A stretch of 64,000 nucleotides of DNA from Sphingobacterium spiritivorum (GTDB taxonomy: Bacteria; Bacteroidota; Bacteroidia; Sphingobacteriales; Sphingobacteriaceae). How positions within the stretch are numbered: the first letter of the stretch is position 1; each line of letters begins with the position of its first letter. Both the position numbers and the translations under genes were made by a program. The stretch is from positions 3,224,001 through 3,288,000 of the forward strand of contig NZ_CP068082.1 in the NCBI RefSeq assembly GCF_016724845.1. The letters run 5' to 3'. Below, one piece after another: positions 33,998 through 41,584 of this stretch. Under the pieces are notes generated by a model, which saw only the letters and a list, made by a program, of their open reading frames with translations, had not been told where the DNA came from and did not search any database.

Positions 33998-35719
33998 ATG
34001 GTGATAAAAACAAATCGTGCTTGCCGATACTTATTTGTTGTGGTGATGCTACTTCTTCAGTCGGGACTTTATTCCATTGCGGAAGCACAACAGAATGATA
34101 AAAAACCTTATCAGGATCAATTGGTACTTATTGAGGCCAAACTCAGAAACGGCGAGTTTCAGGAAGCATTCCGGATCATGGATGAGATCACCGCTAAATA
34201 CCCCCAGGCTGATGAAGTATATTATGGCAAAGCATTGTTGTACGGCCAGTTTCGTAATTACGATGCGGCAGTGTCAAATATTCAGCAAGCCATAGCACTC
34301 AATAAAGACCTTCGTTATTATAATTTTCTGATCGATCTGTACAAGTCCAGACAGGATTATGATAATGCCCTAAGTGTGCTGGATCAGGTGATCACCGAAA
34401 AACCGGATGTTCCGCAGGCATACCGGGAAAAGATTATGTTGCTCCATATGCGTAAAAGATCGGACGAAGCATTGACTTTCTATGAAAGTACAAAGAAAAA
34501 ATTCGGGATATCTGATACACTGGATTTGCTGAAAGCCGAGATTTTGATGAGTCAGAATAAAAATGAGGAAGCGAAACAGATTCTCAAATCATGGGAACAG
34601 AAAAATAGTCCGCTTCGTCAGGTCTACAGTACCTTATCCTATCTGTATATACGGGATAAGGATGCCAAACAAGCGGTAGCAACTGTCGAGAAGGGAATCA
34701 ATATTACGCATGATGATCTGCTGTATCTGGATATGGCGGATGCCTATTCTGCAGCAAAAAACCAGAAACAGGCATATGTTTATCTCAAAAAAGCATTCGA
34801 ATCGGACAAAATCGATTTTCAGGAAAAAAACCGTGTTGTACACGCGCTATTGATAAGGGAGAATGGTTTTACGCTGGATCAGTTGCAGGATCTGACTAAT
34901 GTGCTGGTCTTGAAACATCCCCGTATGGCAGAAAGCCATATGGCCAAAGGAGATGTGATGTGGAGACGTAAAGATCCGCAGGGCGCCCGTTCCTTATTTC
35001 TGGTCGCAGTCGGGATTAATCCGGCCAATATTGATGGCTGGCGTATGCTTGTTAATACAGATATGGCACTTCAGGAAGTAGATGTAGCTATTGTACATGG
35101 TATGGAAGGGTTGAGGGCCAATCCGAACAATCCTACATTGCTGTATTTTACCGGACTGGCATATCTTATGAAAGACGATAAGGATAATGCACGCGAACTA
35201 TTAGAACAGGCGCTGAATAACAGTGAGAATGAGAACAAATTTGTACAGTCTAATATTTATGCAGCATTAGGCGATGTCTATCATCAGCTGAAAATGGAGT
35301 CCGCATCTGATGTCGCTTACGAAGAGGCGATCAAGCTGGACAGTACCAATGTCACGGCAATGAATAATCTGGCCTACTATCTATCTCTGCGAAAAAAGGA
35401 TCTGGAAAAGGCAGCTACCTATTCTAAACTGTCAAATGAACTGGATCCTGCCTCGGCAACATTTCAGGACACGTATGCATGGGTCTTATTTCAACAGGAA
35501 AAATATAGCGAAGCATTGGTATGGATCGAACGTTCCATCAAGAACTCGGCACAGGCTTCCGCAACACTACTGGATCACTACGGAGACATTCTGTTTCATG
35601 TCGGAAGAGAGAAAGATGCTGTAAAGCAATGGGAGAAAGCATTGGTTCTGGCTGATTCTGAAGATATAGATAAAGAAAAACTGGCGATTAAAATAAAAAA
35701 CAGAAAATATGTGGAGTAA
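33998..35719 (+). CDS. Exported tetratricopeptide repeat protein
   Basis: 573 aa with a signal peptide (hydrophobic 12-28, cleavage near AEAQ). Around a dozen TPR units fill residues 40-560 (for example EVYYGKALLYGQFRNYDAAVSNIQQAIAL). Its stop region overlaps the next gene by 11 nt, so it is coupled to the DUF4292 lipoprotein, and an EnvC-like protein follows. TPR proteins in this setting are envelope assembly scaffolds; the role is inferred. Confidence 0.88.
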   Translation: MVIKTNRACRYLFVVVMLLLQSGLYSIAEAQQNDKKPYQDQLVLIEAKLRNGEFQEAFRIMDEITAKYPQADEVYYGKALLYGQFRNYDAAVSNIQQAIALNKDLRYYNFLIDLYKSRQDYDNALSVLDQVITEKPDVPQAYREKIMLLHMRKRSDEALTFYESTKKKFGISDTLDLLKAEILMSQNKNEEAKQILKSWEQKNSPLRQVYSTLSYLYIRDKDAKQAVATVEKGINITHDDLLYLDMADAYSAAKNQKQAYVYLKKAFESDKIDFQEKNRVVHALLIRENGFTLDQLQDLTNVLVLKHPRMAESHMAKGDVMWRRKDPQGARSLFLVAVGINPANIDGWRMLVNTDMALQEVDVAIVHGMEGLRANPNNPTLLYFTGLAYLMKDDKDNARELLEQALNNSENENKFVQSNIYAALGDVYHQLKMESASDVAYEEAIKLDSTNVTAMNNLAYYLSLRKKDLEKAATYSKLSNELDPASATFQDTYAWVLFQQEKYSEALVWIERSIKNSAQASATLLDHYGDILFHVGREKDAVKQWEKALVLADSEDIDKEKLAIKIKNRKYVE

Positions 35720-36491
35720 ATGGAGCATAGGATTGATGGTGATGGCACTGACATTGTATTCCTGTAAGAGTAAAAAGAGTATAACGACTAAGGAACAACC
35801 GAAAGTCGTATCTCCTATAAATTCAACTGCCGATGCAATCAAGACATTTGAGTTGAGTAATCTGGACTTTCATACTTTCTCCGGAAAAGCAAAAAGTACA
35901 ATTACGCTGGGGGATAAGTCCTATGATGCTACTGCTAATGTACGGATAGAGCGGAATAAGGCGATATGGATATCGGTTACCTCTTTTCTTTCGATTGAAG
36001 TCGCGCGCATCCTTATCACACCTGATAGTGTCAAGATCCTGAATAAACTGCAGGGAGAGTATATCTCCAAACCTTTCAGTTATATATACCAGTATACCAA
36101 CCGGGCTGTTACATTTTCTAATCTTCAGGATATCCTGATAGGAAATGTATCTTCCAAATTACTCAATACCGACAATCTGCAGATGGCCAGCAGTTCACAG
36201 GATACACAGATGGTCGGTATTAAAGATGGTATGAGATTTCATTATATTATCAATACGGATAACCGTCCGGTTACCTTCCGCTTATCAGAAGACGGACGTA
36301 ATCAAAAGCTTGAAGCCATTTATGGTCAACATTCTGTTGTGTCTGGATACAATTTTCCGCAAAAATTACGTTTGAATCTGATAGGAGAGAATACCAAGGT
36401 GACTGCAGATCTGGTCTTTAATAAGGTCAATTTTAATGAAATTCTGGAATTACCATTTAATGTACCTTCAAAATATAAGGTAATAAATTAG
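35709..36491 (+). CDS. DUF4292 lipoprotein
   Basis: 260 aa with lipobox LYSC at about Cys19. The DUF4292 core starts near FHTFSGKAKSTITLGDKSYDA. It is predicted as a LolB/LolA-like beta-sheet with a hydrophobic cavity, which would fit handling of lipoproteins or lipids at the outer membrane; this is structural inference. It overlaps the TPR gene by 11 nt. Confidence 0.85.
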   Translation: MWSKWSIGLMVMALTLYSCKSKKSITTKEQPKVVSPINSTADAIKTFELSNLDFHTFSGKAKSTITLGDKSYDATANVRIERNKAIWISVTSFLSIEVARILITPDSVKILNKLQGEYISKPFSYIYQYTNRAVTFSNLQDILIGNVSSKLLNTDNLQMASSSQDTQMVGIKDGMRFHYIINTDNRPVTFRLSEDGRNQKLEAIYGQHSVVSGYNFPQKLRLNLIGENTKVTADLVFNKVNFNEILELPFNVPSKYKVIN

Positions 36492-36555
36492 TGAATATTA
36501 ATATATAATGCGTTAGTTTTATTACTTTCGCAAACTGTAGTTCTTTATCTTTATG

Positions 36556-36571
36556 TGTTTCACGTGAAGGT
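36556..36571. promoter_or_regulatory. parS-like sequence (imperfect)
   Basis: TGTTTCACGTGAAGGT matches the widely conserved ParB-binding parS consensus at 13 of 16 positions: the left half and centre are perfect and the last three bases differ. It sits in the short gap before the EnvC-like gene. Confidence 0.3.
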
Positions 36572-36595
36572 AGAGGGAGTAATGAAAATCAGTTC

Positions 36596-37876
36596 ATGGG
36601 TTTTAAAAAAGTATTATTAAGCATATTAGCACTGTTTTTTGTAGTGACTGCAAGTAAGGCACAGAGTAGTGCTTTATTACAGAAGCAAAGAGAGCAATTG
36701 ACCAAAGAGATTGCCGAACTGCAAAAAGTATTACAAAATACCACTAAGGAGAGAAAACTTTCCCAACAGGAGGTCAATGCGCTGAGTAAGCAATTGAATC
36801 TTCGTGAGGAGAAGATATCTACTATCAATGCCGAAGTACGATTGATCGATAATCAGATCTCCAGTAATAACAAGGCCGTAGATGCACTGAAGGCTGAGCT
36901 CGAAAAGCTACGAAAGGATTATGAGAAAATGATCATGTTTGCTTTTCGTAATAAGAATGCGTACAGTAAGATGATGTTTATCTTTGCATCAAAAGATTTT
37001 AATCAGGCTTACCGTCGTGTAAAATACCTTCAGCAGTTTAATGATTCCCGAAAAATAAAAGCGGACGAAATAGAGGCCACTCAAAACAAGATCAAACAAA
37101 AAATTGCGCAACTGCAGGCCGATAAGAATAAAAAGAATGTCCTGCTGAAGGATCAGCAAAATGAACGTTCTGTAATCGCTAAAGATAAAGCCGAGCATTC
37201 GAAAGTATTAAATGAACTGGCCTCTCAGGAGCGTAACGTAAAATCGCAGTTGAGTAAAAAGCAACAGCAGGAACGTAAACTGGCAGCACAGATTAAAGCA
37301 GCCATCGCACGTGAGATCGCTGAAGAAAGAAGAAGAGCAGAAGCTGAGCGTAAGCGTCTTGCCGAAGCTGAAGCCCGTAAAACAGGTAAAACAGTAGCAG
37401 AAGTAGAGAAAAATACCAAACGCAAATCAGACGGAGATGTGTTGAAATCTACGCCTGAGGCAGCCCGTTTATCTGCAGATTTCAAATCCAACAGGGGCAG
37501 ACTCCCTTGGCCGGTGGGACAGGGTAATATCATCCGTAAATTCGGTATGGGCTCTTACGGAAGAAATGTAACGGTGTACAATCCGGATATCGTTATCCGT
37601 ACCGGTGAGAATGCAACGATAAAAGCGGTATTCCCGGGTACAGTTGTGCAGGCCTTTACATCTGCAGGTTCTGGTAATGTTATTATAAACCATGGAGAGT
37701 ATTTTACCGTATATAGTGATATGAAAGGATTATCCGTGTCCAAAGGTCAGAAAGTCTCTGCAGGACAGGCTATAGGTACAGCAGGAGAGGATACAGAGGA
37801 AGGTATTTCCCTTGTTAAATTCTCTATCTTCCAAGGAATGACGGAGTTAAATCCGGAATCTTGGCTGGCAAGATAA
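36596..37876 (+). CDS. EnvC-like murein hydrolase activator (degenerate M23 domain)
   Basis: 426 aa: signal peptide (cleaved near SKAQ), coiled coil (about 25-250), and a LytM/M23-like domain (300-426). The zinc ligands of active M23 enzymes are not visible: the strands normally carrying HxxxD and HxH read here VTVYNPDIVIR and ISLVKFSIF. This is the pattern of EnvC/NlpD, which do not cut peptidoglycan but switch on amidases during cell separation. A role in septal wall splitting is likely. The short gap before it contains a parS-like palindrome. Confidence 0.85.
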   Translation: MGFKKVLLSILALFFVVTASKAQSSALLQKQREQLTKEIAELQKVLQNTTKERKLSQQEVNALSKQLNLREEKISTINAEVRLIDNQISSNNKAVDALKAELEKLRKDYEKMIMFAFRNKNAYSKMMFIFASKDFNQAYRRVKYLQQFNDSRKIKADEIEATQNKIKQKIAQLQADKNKKNVLLKDQQNERSVIAKDKAEHSKVLNELASQERNVKSQLSKKQQQERKLAAQIKAAIAREIAEERRRAEAERKRLAEAEARKTGKTVAEVEKNTKRKSDGDVLKSTPEAARLSADFKSNRGRLPWPVGQGNIIRKFGMGSYGRNVTVYNPDIVIRTGENATIKAVFPGTVVQAFTSAGSGNVIINHGEYFTVYSDMKGLSVSKGQKVSAGQAIGTAGEDTEEGISLVKFSIFQGMTELNPESWLAR

Positions 37877-37968
37877 TAGAAATAAAAAATTAAATGTTTA
37901 CCTTTGGAAGATTTCACCGGGGGTGAGTTAAAGCAATAGGGCATAAAAAATAAACACAAAAATAGATT

Positions 37969-38181
37969 ATGTTAACATCAGGGCTATTATTTATAGGAAC
38001 GCAAGAGATCATTATCATTGTTATCTTGGTTCTGTTATTATTTGGGGGTAAAAAGATTCCTGAATTAATGCGTGGATTGGGACGTGGAGTGAAAGAGTTT
38101 AAGGATGGGCAGCGGGAAGAACCTACTGAGTCCGGCAACAACAATACGAATAACAAAGAAAATTCAAATAACGCCCACTAA
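37969..38181 (+). CDS. tatA: Sec-independent protein translocase subunit TatA/TatE
   Basis: 70 aa: a short N-terminal TM helix ([12 protein letters not shown]), the hinge [23 protein letters not shown], which is the amphipathic helix of TatA, and a polar Asn-rich tail. It forms the pore-forming oligomer of twin-arginine export. tatC is not in the window. A gene with an RR-type signal (49045-49809) is a possible client. Confidence 0.95.
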   Translation: MLTSGLLFIGTQEIIIIVILVLLLFGGKKIPELMRGLGRGVKEFKDGQREEPTESGNNNTNNKENSNNAH

Positions 38182-38195
38182 TGGACGTCCAGAAC

Positions 38196-38241
38196 AAAAG
38201 ATTCCAATGTGATCAGATCTCAAAGGAATCTTTTGTTTTTT
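38196..38241 (+). terminator. Rho-independent terminator after tatA
   Basis: AAAAGATTCC and GGAATCTTTT form a 10-bp stem with a 19-nt loop, followed by GTTTTTT. Confidence 0.75.
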
Positions 38242-38388
38242 CAACCGTTTTCAAAAGCTGACAAGGGATATTCAGCAGTTGAAAAGACCGAAATTATAAA
38301 CATGCATGGAAGTACAGCTGATGTTTGAATAAACAAAGGCTATTATAGAATAGGGATTCAACCTTATTTTATGCATTAAATTGATCTT

Positions 38389-39861
38389 ATGGTTAAAATG
38401 AAAGTGACGACCCTGTCTTTATTTGGCTTTTTGTGTATCGCACAGGCTAATGTTCAAGGTCAATCCTCTTCATCTTTTAAAGATGATCTACAAACTACAC
38501 TTCTGCAAAATCTGGCAGATGAAAACACACAGATCTTAAAGGAACTTGACAGTATTAAATTTGTCAACGCCGGAGAAAAAAACGTCGATAATGTCGTTTT
38601 TGATATTCAGGATGTGGGAATAGTACGCAAATTACTCTCCCTCCAGCGGGAAGTGCCGTTAAATTACAATGCTCAGGTACGTAATTATATAGAACTATAC
38701 AGTTCTAAGAATTATAAACCACATATGAGTAAAATGCTTGGACTGGGTCAGTACTACTTCCCGATCTATGAAAAGATCTTCAAAGAAATGAATGTTCCGG
38801 ATGAGATCAAATACCTGTCCATTGTCGAATCAGCACTCAACCCGCACAGTGTATCACGTGTAGGCGCTACGGGACCATGGCAATTTATGTACGGAACAGC
38901 CAAATCGTACAACCTCATCATGGATAATTATCTGGATGAGCGGAAAGATCCTTATGCATCATGCTATGCTGCAGCCAGATACATGCAGGATTCTTATCAG
39001 GAATTCGGCGACTGGCTGGTTGCTATTGCATCATATAACTGCGGAAAAGGAAACATCAAACGTGCAATAGCCAAATCAGGAAAAACCAATCCCAACTTCT
39101 GGGAGATATCTGCATATCTTCCGAAAGAAACCCGCAATTACGTACCGGCTTTTATTGCTATGACTTATATGATGGGATATGCAGCTGAAAATAATATTGA
39201 AGCTGCAACAACAGATTATCATTTGGCTACGGATATGATGATGGTTGACAAATCTCTTAATCTGAATAGTATTGCTCAGGCGCTTAATCTCTCAGAAGAG
39301 GCTTTAAAAATGCTCAATCCGGGATACAAGAAAGGAATAGTTAACGGAACGGCAGAGATGCCACGCAGGCTTGTTATACCTAAACTGACAGGCATGGACG
39401 AAGAGAAGCTCTATACTGCTCTTAATTCGCCTGTAGAGACTATGGGCGCAGTTGTTGAAGCCGTTAATGATGATCTGCGCGTATCTCCTAATGCGATGAC
39501 CAGACACCGTGTCAGAAAGGGAGAGACATTGCAGAGTATTTCCAGGAAATTCGGGGTGAGTGTACAAAACCTGAAAGCATGGAATGATATCTCTTCAAGT
39601 CGTGCTCCGGTAGGTCGTACCCTGATCGTATCCAGTCCGGGAGTCAATGAACGCTTAGCGAGCCGTGTAAGTAAGAGTAAGGCTGCTACCACCAGCAAAA
39701 AATCTACGAGCACTTATCTGAGCTATACAGTAAAGAGAGGGGATACGTTGTCGGATATCGCCAACAAATATAAAGGTGCTACCGTAAGTAATATTAAGGC
39801 AGACAACGGACTGAGCAGCAGTAAACTCAAACCCGGAATGAAATTGAAAATCAAGAAATAG
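38389..39861 (+). CDS. Lytic transglycosylase with two LysM domains (MltD-like)
   Basis: 490 aa (ATG 38398 also possible) with a signal peptide. The SLT domain (about 125-260) has catalytic E147 (SIVESALNPHSVSRVGATGPWQFM region) and the AARYM...WLVAIASYNCGKG signature. Two LysM repeats follow at about 374-417 and 443-488, binding peptidoglycan sugars. It cleaves glycan strands to 1,6-anhydro muropeptides in the periplasm, probably MltD class. It ends in a terminator shared with the convergent PyrR-like gene. Confidence 0.93.
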   Translation: MVKMKVTTLSLFGFLCIAQANVQGQSSSSFKDDLQTTLLQNLADENTQILKELDSIKFVNAGEKNVDNVVFDIQDVGIVRKLLSLQREVPLNYNAQVRNYIELYSSKNYKPHMSKMLGLGQYYFPIYEKIFKEMNVPDEIKYLSIVESALNPHSVSRVGATGPWQFMYGTAKSYNLIMDNYLDERKDPYASCYAAARYMQDSYQEFGDWLVAIASYNCGKGNIKRAIAKSGKTNPNFWEISAYLPKETRNYVPAFIAMTYMMGYAAENNIEAATTDYHLATDMMMVDKSLNLNSIAQALNLSEEALKMLNPGYKKGIVNGTAEMPRRLVIPKLTGMDEEKLYTALNSPVETMGAVVEAVNDDLRVSPNAMTRHRVRKGETLQSISRKFGVSVQNLKAWNDISSSRAPVGRTLIVSSPGVNERLASRVSKSKAATTSKKSTSTYLSYTVKRGDTLSDIANKYKGATVSNIKADNGLSSSKLKPGMKLKIKK

Positions 39862-39892
39862 AAAAACGAATGTTTTTCATATGAATGTACAG

Positions 39893-39934
39893 GATGCGGT
39901 CCGGTTATACTAACCAGGCCGCATCTTCTGTTTT
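39893..39934 (+). terminator. Terminator after the LysM transglycosylase
   Basis: GATGCGG and CCGCATC are the outer arms, with GGTTA/TAACC inside. TTCTGTTTT follows on the plus strand. The 3' half overlaps the last codons of the convergent gene. Confidence 0.6.
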
Positions 39935-40429
39935 ATCGTATTCTTCCAAAGTCACTTCCACATGTTCCTTCAGGATAGTCGAAAGCTTCAGGCCATAATA
40001 ATCGCTGAAAATAGGAAATTTGTGATGACTTCTGTCAATCAGTACAGCTGTTCTCATCTTTTTCAACGGAACGTCCAGAAAGATTCCTAAGCCATACGCT
40101 AAAGCTCTTCCGCTGTTCAGTACATCATCGACAAGGATCACCACTTTATCTTTCGCTGTAGATGCTGCTACGTCTGTAGAACCCACCAGGCTCCGGCTGG
40201 TCTTGTTGATCGTTACTTTGATCAGCTCGATTGTTTTTTCGGGCGCTAACGTAACAAGAATTTTCTGAAGACGCTGAGCGAAGATATAGCCTCTGTCTGC
40301 AATGCCTACAATGACGATTGCCTTTTCCTCAAAATTATCTTCAAGTATCTGATAGGCAATACGAATTGACTTTTGTTTGATTTGCTCTTTATTTAGAATA
40401 AGGGTTTTTTTTGAAGACATACGGCTCAA
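39905..40429 (-). CDS. PyrR-like phosphoribosyltransferase
   Basis: 174 aa (ATG 40420 also possible). The PRPP-binding loop VVILVDDVLNSGRALAY is exact for type I phosphoribosyltransferases, and VGIADRGYIFAQRL is the first substrate loop. It resembles PyrR, which is a uracil phosphoribosyltransferase and, in Firmicutes, an RNA-binding attenuator of pyrimidine genes. No pyr operon is nearby, so RNA-binding activity is not implied. Confidence 0.85.
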   Translation of the reverse strand: MSRMSSKKTLILNKEQIKQKSIRIAYQILEDNFEEKAIVIVGIADRGYIFAQRLQKILVTLAPEKTIELIKVTINKTSRSLVGSTDVAASTAKDKVVILVDDVLNSGRALAYGLGIFLDVPLKKMRTAVLIDRSHHKFPIFSDYYGLKLSTILKEHVEVTLEEYDKTEDAAWLV

Positions 40430-40466
40430 ATTTTACTGAGGTAAAAATAAGAAATCTTTTAAACAA

Positions 40467-40498
40467 AAAAGTCCGATTGCATGAACAATCGGACTTTT
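40467..40498 (-). terminator. Terminator after the NlpC/P60 gene
   Basis: AAAAGTCCGATTG and CAATCGGACTTTT make a 13-bp perfect stem with loop CATGAA. It serves the minus-strand NlpC gene that ends at 40516. Confidence 0.85.
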
Positions 40499-40515
40499 GA
40501 ATACTGTTTTATTGA

Positions 40516-41115
40516 TTAATTGACAGTTGCTTTTCTTTCTTTAAGAAGATCTGCAGTCAATACTCTTCCAATTTCTTCTGAATTCTCAATCGGCATACGT
40601 CCGCCGTTGTAGTAGTAGCGCTTCCAGTAAGCCTCATTCAGATTACTGATCATAACACCTTTACTGGATGAAGCGTGTGCAAATTTGTCATCTCCAAGGT
40701 ATACCCCTATGTGTGTGATGCTTTTGCTTCTGATTTTAAAGAAAACCAGATCTCCCGCTTTTAGTTCACTTTTGCCGATAGGATCTACCTGTGTGTAGAT
40801 ATTACGGCTATTGTAACCGATAGAAGTGTTAAAAACTTTGTCGTATAGTTCGTATGCAAACTTCGAGCAGTCAATACCTCTTTTGGAGTCGCCTCCGAGA
40901 CGGTAAGGAGTACCGATCCAGTCGTATACAAATTGATAAAGTTTGGTATTTGTAGTTGCTGAAACAGCTACACCCATGATTTGCGAGAAATAATCTTTTG
41001 CTAAGTTATCAGGATCGGCTGATTCTGATTTGGATTGGGTTTTGGTTGATTGTGCCTGCGACACTAGACATAAGCCTATAAATAGCACTAAAGCTACTAT
41101 TTTCTTTGTTTTCAT
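40516..41115 (-). CDS. NlpC/P60 family peptidoglycan endopeptidase
   Basis: 199 aa. A signal peptide (cleaved near SQAQ) is followed by an NlpC/P60 domain (about 60-180). Catalytic C83 (RGIDCSKFAYELY), H135 (ITHIGVYLGDD) and a third polar residue H147 (KFAHASS) are in the right order. It hydrolyses the gamma-D-Glu-diaminopimelate bond of stem peptides. Single gene with a well-formed promoter. Confidence 0.93.
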   Translation of the reverse strand: MKTKKIVALVLFIGLCLVSQAQSTKTQSKSESADPDNLAKDYFSQIMGVAVSATTNTKLYQFVYDWIGTPYRLGGDSKRGIDCSKFAYELYDKVFNTSIGYNSRNIYTQVDPIGKSELKAGDLVFFKIRSKSITHIGVYLGDDKFAHASSSKGVMISNLNEAYWKRYYYNGGRMPIENSEEIGRVLTADLLKERKATVN

Positions 41116-41185
41116 TCAATCGCTTTATTAATACAACTTTAAACTTTTACATGCGCACTGTATATTTTATTCTACAGCACTGTCG

Positions 41186-41217
41186 CAAAACTAAGTCATT
41201 CTGTCTAGCAATCCAAA
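41186..41217 (-). promoter_or_regulatory. Promoter of the NlpC/P60 gene
   Basis: On the minus strand TTTG (-33) and TAGTTTTG (-7) are 20 nt apart, a perfect Bacteroidota consensus. The 5' leader is about 65 nt. Confidence 0.75.
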
Positions 41218-41360
41218 CTTTTTGACGCAGATTTAACAATTCTTTAACCTTTTTTAACAATTCAAAACCGAAGCTTTCTGAGCTGTATAAGACAGTATTT
41301 CATTAAAAAGTTAACGAAATATAGCTTTAAAGGCGAATTTGATAAAAAAGATAAAATATT

Positions 41361-41393
41361 TTTGAATATTTCGAAATTAATATCCTACCTTTA
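41361..41393 (+). promoter_or_regulatory. Promoter of the thr operon
   Basis: TTTG (-33) and TACCTTTA (-7, one mismatch) are 21 nt apart. The start of transcription should fall near 41400, about 13 nt before the leader peptide ATG. Confidence 0.7.
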
Positions 41394-41412
41394 GCACAAG
41401 CAAAAAACAGAA

Positions 41413-41493
41413 ATGAATTTTAACACCATTACTACATCGATTATTATTACCACCGGGGGCATATACGCGGAGGAAGTAGTTTCTATGTATTAA
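41413..41493 (+). CDS. thrL: thr operon leader peptide (attenuator)
   Basis: 26 codons from ATG 41413 to TAA 41491. Codons 5-14 read T-I-T-T-S-I-I-I-T-T, and Ile17 follows; ten of 26 residues are Thr or Ile, the two amino acids that depend on the pathway encoded downstream. The last third of the coding sequence (41467-41476) is the exact complement of the 5' side of the terminator. Stalling on scarce charged tRNA-Thr or tRNA-Ile would leave that segment free and stop terminator formation. By function this matches E. coli thrL; the peptide sequence itself is different. Confidence 0.85.
   Translation: MNFNTITTSIIITTGGIYAEEVVSMY
41467..41476 (+). promoter_or_regulatory. Antiterminator strand of the thr attenuator
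   Basis: GCGGAGGAAG is the perfect complement of CTTCCTCCGC at 41522-41531, the 5' arm and loop of the terminator, so the two structures exclude each other. Confidence 0.8.
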
Positions 41494-41516
41494 AAAGTGT
41501 ACATAATATTGATGAA

Positions 41517-41550
41517 AACGCCTTCCTCCGCAAAGAGGAAGGCGTTTTTT
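41517..41550 (+). terminator. thr operon attenuator terminator
   Basis: AACGCCTTCCTC and GAGGAAGGCGTT form a 12-bp stem with loop CGCAAA and a T-run, 35 nt upstream of thrA. It lies between promoter and structural genes, so its purpose is regulation. Confidence 0.92.
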
Positions 41551-41584
41551 GTTTTAATCAGTCAACTAAACAGTATAATTAAAT

